Origin: Norana najaformis
Lineage: Eukaryota > Annelida > Clitellata > Crassiclitellata > Hormogastridae
DNA length: 64,000 nt
Assembly (NCBI GenBank): GCA_964023275.1
Contig: OZ029915.1
Coordinates: 32,467,989 to 32,531,988, forward strand
Direction of reading: 5' to 3'
A program made the position numbers and the translations under genes. The notes beneath the pieces were generated by a model. That model was not told the origin of the DNA and did not search any database. It saw nothing but the letters and a program-made list of their open reading frames with translations. Within the stretch, counting starts at the first letter, position 1; every line of letters begins with the position of its first letter. This document shows, piece by piece, positions 12,921-21,966 of the stretch.

Positions 12921-13684
12921 TGCTTTTCAGTCTCTTTTAGTCTATCCTAAGTTAGTTGGCATGTTACTGTGTTTTAAGACATACTTGTCATTTCTGCACT
13001 GATCCAGTTCACAATGCATTGGCCATTCTTTGGATGAGTATTCTTTCACATGCTACCTGTTTCTTGGTTGTATGCTCTGTTTTATTCGTTGCAGCTGAAA
13101 TTAGCATTTTATTGGTTCTTGTAAGTTACAAACTCATCGTGCCTTGATTTACATAAAAGGGGCTATTTATTTCTGGAGTTTTACCTACCACACTGCATCC
13201 AAGAGAGACTGAAGAAAATATTTAACAAAGTGAATCTTTCAATTTTTTAAAATTAATACAGTATAAGATGTTACTTTATAAATAATCTGATATTTTACAT
13301 TATAAATAATTGACCCTGGCTGAGCACCAAATTCCATGTGTTGCTTCAATTGCTGTATATTGTGGCAAGTGTGGACCTGGTTTCTAGTTGGCCAGACTAC
13401 TGATATTCACTTTTCAAAGGTATCACGATGAAAGATCTAAAAAAACTTAATTGATTTCCAAATTCCATGACAAGGGCCATGACAAATACTGCTTACCAAA
13501 ACAGTATCCCTGCATTACAGTCACTGCACTGGCTCTGAACAACTACTTAGAATATGATTTTGTAATTTTGCTCTTGTCTCTGTAGGACGAAACAGTGGAT
13601 GGTGCACTTGAGAGAATGGCCGACGAAGGGAAACCTCGGCCAGCTCTATTTCGAATACAGAATACTTGTTATGTGAAGATGGAT

Positions 13685-14108
13685 ATCGCGGCAGCTACAC
13701 TGGCTGCCTGTCAGCTCCAGAATCGCTTACAAGATAGCTCTCCTCACACGCAAGACTCTCGACCAATCAACCAGCTTACCTGTCATCATCCTTACATCGC
13801 TACCTACCATCCAGGTCTCTGCGATCAGCTACACAAAACCTTCTGTCTTTCCCTGACATCCGAGACTTTCGGTCTGATTTCTCACGACGCGGATTCAGCA
13901 ACTCAGCACCAGCCATTTGGAACAGCCTTCCTGTTTACATTACTCACGACAATATCTCACTAGACACATTCGTAAAGCGGCTAAAGACCTATCTGTATCG
14001 TCTTGCTTTTGTTGTCTGACATGCAACCCACCCACGCCTACGATTCCTCGCTCAGTCGATGGACATATGGCGTGTTAACAAATGCATTACTTACTTACTT
14101 ACTTACTT
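13685..14108 (+). mobile_element. LINE 3' end with (ACTT)n tail
   Basis: Encodes a broken copy of the reverse-transcriptase C-terminus (LHWLPV.SRITYKIALLT-like, in shifting frames) followed by a 3' UTR and an ACTT microsatellite tail. A close relative, same strand, lies at 48920-49350. Both are 5'-truncated, as expected from target-primed reverse transcription. Confidence 0.8.
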
Positions 14109-14479
14109 TGCAGTGATCTCCAATAAGCATCATACTATATAATAGTACGGGCTCTCGGCCCATGGATCATGATGATGATGATGATATAATAGTGACATTC
14201 ATTTTACTACCTCAAATGGACCAACTTCTGTTCAGTGATTGATGATTTGTTTTTAAGCTTTATGTGAACTGTGATAACCCTTAATTTGTGATTAAAAGTT
14301 GTCATTTAGCCTAATAAATTGTAGTTAATGATTTGCTTATTATGTAATGAGTTCAGCACGTTAGTACGTCCATGTAGTAATAATTAAACACGGCTGCGTA
14401 TAGGTAGATACAACAGTAAATCAATGCAGAAAACGTATAACATAACTATATGCAGCTCCACAAATGTGGCAAATTCCAA

Positions 14480-14955
14480 TCTATAAATTTAGCTCCTAAA
14501 CCACTAAAATGTATTTGCAGCGCCACATAAATGTGGACACGACCGCTACATAAATGTAGAGATGCCGCAACACAAATGTAGACATTACTAGTACATAAAT
14601 GTAGAGATGCCGCAACACAAATGTGGACATTATTAGTACATAAATGTAGATTCCGCACTACATAAATGTAGACATTATTAGTACATAAATGTAGATGGAG
14701 AACTACATAAATGTAGAGATAGCACTACATTAATGTAGACATTCTTGCTAAATAAATGTAGCCAAAATGCAACACCGATGTAGACCTCGTTCTCTACAAA
14801 AGTGTTGCAATTTGTGTCTACACTAGTGTAGACTGCCGGCTCGTCTACAAAAAGTGTTGCATAGAGGTCCACACATTGCCGATGAGCCAGACCTCAACAT
14901 TAAGTGTTGCATAGAAGTCTACACTTGTAGACCGATTCTCTACACTATTTTTAAG
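14480..14955. repeat. Right subterminal palindrome array of the 5-kb element
   Basis: About a dozen copies of CTACATAAATGTAGA or close variants, grading into GCAACAC...GTAGAC units near the terminus. The core is an inverted repeat in its own right. The array corresponds to the left subterminal array but is longer. Confidence 0.8.
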
Positions 14956-15954
14956 AGAGTATAGGCCTTCAAAGTTGAACAAATACTTCTGGCCCACCCT
15001 GTAGTGACATGTGAGAACCTGTTAGTAAAACTCCAAAATCCAAGTAGCTGCGTATGTATCTGCCACTACTGTTCCGTACCTTGTGTAGAAAGCTGTGAAA
15101 TCGGAACTAGAAAACAACATGCAAACTTCAAACTAAATTAAGGAAAAATAAACCAAATTAAGTATTTTGTAAGAAAAAACACGCTCTGCTTCAGGAGACT
15201 TTGTTCTTTGACCCCTTGACCCGCGGCTTTGCACCTGGACCCCACTGGTACTACCCAGACCCATGTATGCTCGCCATATGCCCGTTGATGAAATCCTGGA
15301 TCCGCCCTTGGTCCCAGAGCACGTCGCGCCATGCATAAACAAACCTTTAAATTAAATTACCACATGGTATGCCTATTTAAAACTGCAATCAAAAGTTTAA
15401 AAGCCACGATTGTTCGTTGAGGCCTGTAAATTGGCCTATAATAGCTTCCGTAGGTCGGCCCATACGTGACTCTGGTGCTTGAATGTCTGTATGGACGGGT
15501 AATCCCCCACATCAACGGACCTCGTTACGTTATTGGAAAAGCTGTGTCACGATATTTGGCTTAATCATCAATATCGCACACGCTGAACTGGTCCAGCTGT
15601 GTTTAAATTCAGCTTCAGTGGTTGGCCAGCTGGTAGGTAGGCCTATGCACTGAACAGGATCTAGTGTATATGTATCTACATGAACATGCATACGTATATA
15701 CGTAACATGAACGACGTAGTCTAAGACAACGATTTCGTGTTATTATTTAAATAGGTCTCACAAGGCCAATGCGCCATGATTTTGAAGACACAGAGGGAGT
15801 GTAGCCGCCAGCACGGAATAGCTTGCGCCCTCTTTCGAGTGCCGCGCTTCAGAGCAAGGACCACATATCATAAAGAGAGTACATTAGCTGAATTTCATAA
15901 CTGCACCAGTGATGCCGTTTATCATAAATTGTAATTTTAAAACTACTTTTTTGG

Positions 15955-16034
15955 ATCTATAGATTAATTAAAATGCTATGAAAATAAACAGTAAATCTAT
16001 AGATTAATTAAAATGCTATGAAGATAAACAGTAA
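15955..16034. repeat. 40-bp tandem duplication
   Basis: Two adjacent 40-bp units (15955-15994 and 15995-16034), starting ATCTATAGATTAATTAAAAT, with a single difference. Confidence 0.95.
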
Positions 16035-16067
16035 TTCAAGTGTCCAGTCAGAAGGACTCGCTATTTT

Positions 16068-16345
16068 ACAGCATCATTGACCTGACTCACCCGATCAATT
16101 CACTGAAAAATGAGCAAGGTCGAGGCCATACGGTCGGTGTAGAAAAACGTGTAATTGTGATTAGTAATTTCTATGGCGCCGGTGTATATAGCGACCGTAT
16201 GGCCTCAAGTTCAACCCTGTTCGTTTTTCAGTAAAATAATCGGGTGAGAATTTGAATAGCAGCCCCGCCATTTAAGGTCCCCGTGTACGATCCGTGCAAG
16301 CCCGAGATTCAAATCTTTGAAATTAGCCACGATCGGTATGCGAAC
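16068..16345 (+). mobile_element. SINE-like repeat, rearranged copy
   Basis: Contains the blocks CACCCGATCAATTCACTGAA, GAGCAAGGTCGAGGCCATAC and CCCGAGATTCAAATCT. These blocks recur near 16735-16800, 17035-17125, 36905-37075 and 54815-54985. GAGATTCAAATCTC resembles an RNA polymerase III B-box, so a tRNA-derived SINE is likely but unproven. Confidence 0.5.
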
Positions 16346-16442
16346 TGGCATTCTCACGCTCAAAGGTGCCTCGACGTAGGCCTACGCTTTAACCAATGTA
16401 GCTAACTTATATAGGGTAGTAAACACAATCCATCGTAGCACC

Positions 16443-16506
16443 TCTGGTCCCCGCGGCGCGGCTTTCGTTGGGTGCTGTAGAAATCTCGGAATTACGATTA
16501 CGATTA
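16443..16506 (+). mobile_element. LINE 3' tail, ATTACG-tailed family
   Basis: A short 3' terminal piece, CTGGTCCCCGCGGCGCGGCT through the ATTACGATTACG tail, matching the copy at 10733-10871. Confidence 0.75.
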
Positions 16507-16795
16507 GCACCAACTCTGACCTTGCCCTTTTGGTCTCCTGGCAACCGGATTTTGATCTCATCTTACGGTATCTTCCGATAAACTCCCGTCAGAATTACGA
16601 CAATAATCTGATCCACCATACGAACACATCAGCACTTCACTCCTTGTAATCTGTGCCCATGTCTTTCACTTAAATCTTAGAACATTCCTCTTCAAGAGAT
16701 CCTATCCTGATTATTACACGCTTACGTTACGCCTCTTAGCGTGAGGATGCATCCCGATCGTGGCTTATTTCAGAGATTAAAATCTCGGGCTATCG

Positions 16796-17125
16796 TGATC
16801 GTAATTTCTACAGCGCCCAACGAAAGCCGCGCCTCGGGGACCAGCTTATTCACAGGCGCTCAGTCAAAACAAAATCGATAGGCAAAAGGGTTCGGTTCCA
16901 GGTCAAGATCCAAAAGTCAGACAGCGTGGCAGCTACGGAGGTGGTGTTTGGGGTTGGAGAGGAGAGAGAGGTAAGAGGAAGAAGGGGCGTCAGCACGGTC
17001 CGAACACGGGGTCCTTAAATGACGTGGCGCCCATTCAAACGGGCAGCGGTGGTGAAGGATTTCACCCGATTAATTCATTGAAAATTACCAGGGTCGAGGC
17101 TATACGGTCGCTATAGCCTACATTT
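16796..17125 (-). mobile_element. LINE 3' end fused to SINE-like repeat
   Basis: From 16796 to about 16980 the minus strand is the ATTACG-tailed LINE 3' end, including GCGCCTGTGAATAAGCTGGT. It continues without a gap into the SINE-like blocks at 16985-17125. The junction could be a chimeric insertion or two nested insertions. Confidence 0.6.
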
Positions 17126-17149
17126 AAGACCTACATTTACATTTATCTT

Positions 17150-17355
17150 GCCGCTCTAATTTCAAACATCATCCACCGCAGCCGTCTAACTGCCTGCCTG
17201 CCTGCATGCCTGCCTGACACTTGGATCTTGATCCGAAATCGTTTCTGACACTTCTGCCTAACGATTTTGTTTTGACTGAGCATCTGTGAATAAACTGGTT
17301 CCCGCGACTTAGCTTTCGTTGAGCGCTGTAGAAATCTCGAGTTTACGATTGCGAG
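17150..17355 (+). mobile_element. LINE 3' tail, ATTACG-tailed family
   Basis: A diverged + strand copy with TTTTGTTTTGACTGAGCATC and GCGCTGTAGAAATCTCGAGT, interrupted by a short (CTGC)n expansion near 17189-17212. It ends before a clear tandem tail. Confidence 0.7.
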
Positions 17356-17879
17356 TTTGTGATCTCTGGGTAGCCCCTCTAACTTGAGACAGCGTTCGTG
17401 AATAAGCTGATGCCATGCAATTATTTTTAAAGTAGCGTTTTGGATATTTTTGAGTTTACAATTTACGATTACAGTATGGGCAATTTGACTCGGTAATGGC
17501 GATATTCGCGCCTTGGTTGTGTAATTTGGCCTAGAATTGTATCCGTAGCTTAGACACGAGGTGGTTGCATAACAAACTGCGGCGGGCGTAGATGAAGCAG
17601 ATAGATGTATGTAAATGAGTTTGGAGGTGTAAAGCAGGTAAATCGCATCTGGTATAGTAAAAACTAGCATCTCAGTAATAATGCATTAAAATAAATGAGA
17701 CGCAGATTCCGCAGTTGAAATTCAAATTATAAAGTAAAATGAATTGTCTAGCCTATACAAAAATCTTACTCGACCCATGGCGATTATCACCTACAATGCA
17801 TATGAGTGTTAGAGTATATGGCTGACGTTGAGGTTCGCAGTGTAGGGTTGTGAAAGGATTTGTTGCTTTTCTACGTTGT

Positions 17880-18300
17880 CCTACGCAAAACCTCGATGCC
17901 TTTACAGCCCCGTTCGGCCGGTTTCCTTCGGGGTAAGTGGTCCTTCATCGGTCGGCTTATCATATGTTAACCGATGTCGGACGTCTGAACGAATTTTCGA
18001 CGTTTTTGAAAAGAAAGAATGAGCAGGAGACACCATCTCGTCACGTGAGCCGCCATAGTGGGTCACGTGACGAAATGCACCCCGCTTACTGCGAATTTTC
18101 GCGGACGAAATTCATCATAAATAAATTCCTTGCCGAGCTGGTGTGATCGTGTCGAAACGTCGATATAGAATCGATAATCTGATTTTTCTGGAGCGGTGAA
18201 GTAGTATATTTAGTTAGCTATCCATAGGTGGGATGCTGTGTAAGCAGTTAAGGTAGACGTCACGTCCTCATTCGGCGTGAACGTACCACTATCCAAAATG
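17880..18300 (+). promoter_or_regulatory. CpG-richer region, candidate KANSL1 promoter
   Basis: CpG and GC content rise relative to both sides, and transposon debris stops. Two copies of TCACGTGA (18041-18048 and 18063-18070) flank GCCGCCAT, a YY1-like core. The next gene downstream on this strand is KANSL1, whose first coding exon starts at 20738 just after a plausible acceptor (ATGCAG, ending near 20723), so a non-coding first exon here is plausible. No transcript evidence is available. Confidence 0.4.
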
Positions 18301-19082
18301 TTATTAAGCGTAGTTTGTAATTGCTGATTGAAGTTATGCTATTGGGACTGACGTTAGTATTATCGTCTTTCCAGTGTTGTGGTATTTGGGACTGAGCTTT
18401 TACTCAGGTTTTTTTGCAGAGGCTGAGGGCAAGATAATGCCCCAATCCTACCCCTAACCAAGAAGAGATTTTATATTTTGGCTCGTATGCAGCAGCGTTT
18501 TGATAGCTAGAAGATGCTACATAAATGTGCAGGTGCAGATATACATAAGAGGTGCACATATTTGAAGTGTTTCAGAAAACTGCTATTTATTTCAAGCAAC
18601 CTGGATACCAGTTTTGTTGCCACTAATTGGCCATACTGTTAGGTTTAGGCTTTATTCCTGCATATGACAGAAGAAAAATTACACAGATAATGAGGGTAAT
18701 CTGTTGCTTCTGCAACAGGTCACAATTTTTGACTTTGCTTTTGCTAGAAGTGACCATAGATTGATGCCGTGTGCATTATGATTACTATAGAAGCAATTAG
18801 ATTTGATTAGATGGTTATAAATAACAAAACGTGTTCATTGCTCCTGGCTTTGAACTTGTCTGCCTTGTTAGCATTCACATTTCTTCGTTGTACACTCTCT
18901 TATTATGTTTTAGGTCACTGTATGGATACTAATATATATTTTTCACTGTCTGTGTGGTGTTCTGACAAGGTAGGATTTGGTAATTTGGGAAATATTTCTG
19001 TCCCACTGCTTTTGCTGAGAGGTATATTCATTAAAGAAACCACTGTTTAAGAATGAAGTTAGAGAGTTACATATCAAAGGCA

Positions 19083-19092
19083 GATGCTTTAG
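19083..19092. repeat. Target-site duplication, left copy
   Basis: GATGCTTTAG, identical to 20071-20080, immediately next to the TAGA-repeat tail of the chimera. Confidence 0.88.
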
Positions 19093-19309
19093 ATAGATAG
19101 ATAGATAGATTCCACCATGGGTTCAACGCCCGTAGGTGCCGGTACTGATCTCCGGTTTCAATGCCATCAGTCCTTAGGTGGCCACTAGTGACCATACATC
19201 GGCGGTAGATGGCAAGTCTTACCCGCCGAACCCAAGGTTATCTACGCAGTGAAACTGCTACTCATTTTACTACTGCCCTCTGGCGAATAGCGGCTGAGTC
19301 GACCTTTAT

Positions 19310-19385
19310 GGGGCAAGCGGGATTCGATCCCGCTTCCTTCCGCTCTTCGTGCCAGCGTGTTACCAATCGGCCACCGAACTGCCCC
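19310..19385 (-). tRNA. tRNA-like SINE head (not a functional tRNA gene)
   Basis: The 76-base minus-strand sequence starts GGGGCAG and ends TTGCCCC, giving a 7-bp acceptor stem with one G-U pair. A perfect 5-bp T stem (GCGGG/CCCGC) encloses ATCGAAT, and the GGATCGAATCC segment fits a polymerase III B-box. GGCCGATTGG fits an A-box in the D arm. The anticodon arm (CGCT/AGCG) has an oversized loop, so no amino-acid identity is assigned. It leads directly into a SINE body and so is best read as the SINE promoter head. Confidence 0.75.
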
Positions 19386-19890
19386 TGAAAACGCGGAGAG
19401 AAAAAAACCGACGCCCGGGCGGTCGCCCGTCGCGGAGGACGCGCGCCAGCCCGATCGAGGGCGGTCGAGACGAGCTCGAGCGACTCTTTGAACCTCGCGG
19501 GAACGGCGGCGAACGACGCCGACGGACACACGAGGTGCCCGCCGGCGCTCGCCGCCCGATCCTGCTCACCCCGTCCGCGGACGGCCGGCGCGCCGCCGTC
19601 GCCCCACACGGGCGACTGGCGCGGCAGGACTCGCCGACCGACCGAACCGAAGGACGGGACAGGTACCCGGGACGTCGACACCGGTAAAGCGTGACCGCCA
19701 TGTTTTCTACCGAGGAGGAGCCTCGATAGCGACAACGTCGACTGTCGACCGCCGTCGGACCCTTTCGGGGCCCGACACCGTGAACCGCGGCCGTTCGGAT
19801 ACGCGTTCTTCGACCACGCGCCTCGTAGAGAGCGCGAGTCGTGACCGGTCGGCGCCCGCCCGGCGGACGGACGACCGACGGTCGATACGG
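19386..19890 (-). other. ITS1-like ribosomal spacer
   Basis: About 500 bases of strongly GC- and CpG-rich DNA directly follow the mature 3' end of 18S on the same strand, which is the position of internal transcribed spacer 1. Its composition is unlike the AT-rich surroundings. Overlapping ORFs on both strands here are by-products of GC content. The identity rests on position and composition, because ITS1 is not conserved. Confidence 0.7.
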
Positions 19891-19951
<61 letters not shown>

Positions 19952-20022
19952 GATCAAGTTTGATCGTCTTTTCGGATCACCGACCCGAAGGTTGCCCTCC
20001 GCGCCGGGTCCAATCCGAGGAT

Positions 20023-20070
<48 letters not shown>
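19891..20070 (-). rRNA. 18S rRNA 3' end, fragment
   Basis: The minus strand reads from CTTTGTACACACCGCCCGTC through AGTCGTAACAAGGTTTCCGT to the conserved end TGCGGAAGGATCATTA. These are universal eukaryotic 18S 3' motifs, including the decoding-site region. Only about the last 180 bases are present; upstream the match stops abruptly at the target-site duplication. The variable helix GACGATCAAACTTGATCATC could help place the organism. Confidence 0.97.
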
Positions 20071-20071
<1 letters not shown>

Positions 20072-20080
20072 ATGCTTTAG
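20071..20080. repeat. Target-site duplication, right copy
   Basis: GATGCTTTAG, immediately next to the point where 18S similarity stops (GTGTACAAAG). Confidence 0.88.
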
Positions 20081-20737
20081 CATTAGGATATGTCCCAAAA
20101 TAGGTTTGCACATCACTTGACTCATGCATAGTATTAAATGTGCATAATTTGCGGTACACAGTTCTTTAGATGTACATAATTTATTGTATTAACAAGATAG
20201 AACCAAGTATATATTAAAGTGTTGGTGACAGAGCTTAGCAACACATTTTGACTTTCAAAATTTGCACCTATCTCCTTGTGTTTGTGTGTTTAATGTTTCC
20301 TGTAGTTGTTAAAGATGGCTGTATGAATGTGAGGTCTTGAATGGCAGTTGGCTATAAAGTTTTTATGGTTTTCTTTTTCTTTGAGGTAACTGGCACACTG
20401 CAAATAAGAATTGTTAAACAAATAGGATATGCATGAGTGTTTGAATTTACAGTCCTTATTATCACTTTGTTTTTTGTTAACATTGCATGTGTCTATACTT
20501 TCACTGGCCCAATATTTTTTTACTTTTTTCAGGTTATCTTAAAGGTATGTGTGAATTTTGTAGCATTCTGCAAGGAGGCAGTTTGGAGGTATAGACTGAC
20601 TTATGAAACTTGGAGTTTTCTATGAGATAATGCCGTCTCATGGTTAACTGTCACATATGATAACGGATATTTCTTCACATAAGAGTTGAATTCAGTACAG
20701 TTTAGGACTAAACAAGATATGCAGCTGAGATGTCGAG

Positions 20738-21966
20738 ATGGGCCCAGCTGTAACATCTGAAGCCGTTAGCTGTGAACGGGAGAAGCGTCTGAGGACAACA
20801 GCTTCACATTCCCCGCACAACACCCATTCAGACCCTCTGCCGACTGGCATGAACCCTGAGGAATCTGGTGGGTTAGCTGGATGTCAGAGCATCACCCCTC
20901 TTTCATCTTGTCAGATAGTTGAGCCTGCAGCAGGCAGATCTACAGATTCATCTGGCCCTCAGTTGGATCTGTCAGTGGAAGACAACAGGGTGTTGTCATC
21001 ATCACCTGGGGAGTCGTTAAACCTGTGCAAGGTGAACAGTGTCAACCTGAAGGACATTCACAGTCGTCCCAAGGTGAGTATCTTCATAAAAAACAACACC
21101 ACTAGAATGTTGCCAAATGGTGGAACTGGTCACTCCATCGGATCGAATGAAAAACTTACACACCAGGTTGCTGCCACTGCCACCTGTGATGGAACAGTGC
21201 CTTGTGGAACTGCAGCATCGTCGCACTTAGTGCGGGCAAGAGTCTTGAATTCTTCACAGACTGATAATGGCCTATCGGCTACAAGCAAGGTTCATCACAT
21301 GATCATCATACCAAAAACTCCTGTTATAGAAGAAACCCCGAAATCTCGGAACATGCGTGAATCCGAACCAGTTGGCCCTGGAGGTGCTTGTAGTGTGGCA
21401 ACAGCTGATGTTGGACAAGAGAAGCCTGCTCACAGTGACACCCGGAGTGCTATGGAGAGGATTATTTCTCGTCAGAGGAAATTAAACATTGATGCATCAC
21501 GGCTTCTAAAACGCTTGCGTAGACTTCAGTGCCGTGAGGTTAATTCAGCTGTAAAAGAGAAGTTGGGACAGGTGGTGACATCTCTTGGACATGCGCTTGG
21601 TGACAGGCCAGCCGTGACGCCCATCCATAAAAGCACGAACAAGGACACTCTTGGAAGCGACGAATTGAATGCGCTCTCAACAAGGGAACTTGTGAGCTAT
21701 GTTAAAAAGATGCAACATAGTTTCTTTTCACGACCAGCAGCCCCGCACAGCAGTCATCCTGCTGATTTGTCTGAAAGCCTGTCCAAACTGAATGAGGTAA
21801 TGCGTTTGGACCTTCGTGATACTTCAGGGCAACTTATGTCCAATATGCGGCATCTCAAGTCTGCCTTGGATTCAGATGCCACAGAAAGTAGTTCTGGTGG
21901 AGAAAGCAGTGATGAATCGCCTCCATTGTCAAAAGAATTTCCGGATGTTGCTTCAGCTTCTGCAGC
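20738..21966 (+). CDS. KANSL1: KANSL1 exon 1 (first coding), N-terminal region and coiled coil
   Basis: Encodes about 410 residues: a low-complexity Ser/Thr-rich N-terminus, then ERIISRQRKLNIDASRLLKR and RLRRLQCREVNSAVKEKLGQ near residues 238-275, the helical segment shared with vertebrate KANSL1, and the conserved acidic-serine patch ending the exon. A GTGAGT donor begins at 21967 in phase 2. Confidence 0.92.

Larger units (their letters stand above)
9884..14959. mobile_element. 5.08-kb terminal-inverted-repeat element nested in the mariner repeat
   Basis: The left end reads CTCTGTAAGAAAAAGTGTAG and the right end, complemented, CTCTCTTAAAAATAGTGTAG. A TA duplication flanks them (9882-9883 and 14960-14961). 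Deleting the segment plus one TA rebuilds the interrupted mariner repeat base for base, so these ends are exact. Both ends carry arrays of GCAACAC/GTGTTGC and TAGACA-type palindromes. The interior has no recognisable transposase. It does hold a LINE tail, a 110-bp foldback, exon-like segments and a second LINE 3' end. It is probably a large non-autonomous DNA transposon mobilised in trans. Confidence 0.85.
9121..15001 (-). mobile_element. Tc1/mariner-type element, split by a nested insertion
   Basis: The left end reads CAGGGTGGGCCAGAAGTATT from 9121 and the right end, at 14962-15001, is its inverted complement. TA dinucleotides flank both ends (9119-9120 and 15002-15003), as expected for this superfamily. 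The terminal repeats are about 105 bp, but the right one is cut after 9883 and resumes at about 14960 because another 5.08-kb element inserted there. Removing that insert restores a roughly 800-bp internally deleted element that keeps only a transposase C-terminus. Confidence 0.88.
19093..20070 (-). mobile_element. Retroposed 18S-ITS1-SINE chimera
   Basis: A single insertion read on the minus strand: 18S rRNA 3' end, GC-rich ITS1-like DNA, a tRNA-like head, a SINE body of about 200 bases and a (CTAT)n tail. A perfect 10-bp duplication, GATGCTTTAG, abuts both ends (19083-19092 and 20071-20080), which shows that the whole unit entered in one event. The duplication and the short-repeat tail point to target-primed reverse transcription by a LINE acting in trans. 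The predicted empty site joins AGGCA-GATGCTTTAG to CATTAGGA. It is not an active rDNA unit. Confidence 0.85.

Noticed and set aside
17143..17670. 175-residue minus-strand ORF
   Set aside because: Most of it translates the ATTACG-tailed LINE 3' UTR and a (CTGC)n run in antisense. No domain is recognisable.
19242..19913. Overlapping ORFs of 60-157 residues on both strands
   Set aside because: They lie in GC-rich ITS1/18S and SINE sequence, where stops are rare. They have no coding signature.
19891..20070. Functional rDNA locus
   Set aside because: Only the last 180 bases of 18S are present, cut at a target-site duplication, with no 5.8S or 28S. It is a retroposed fragment.
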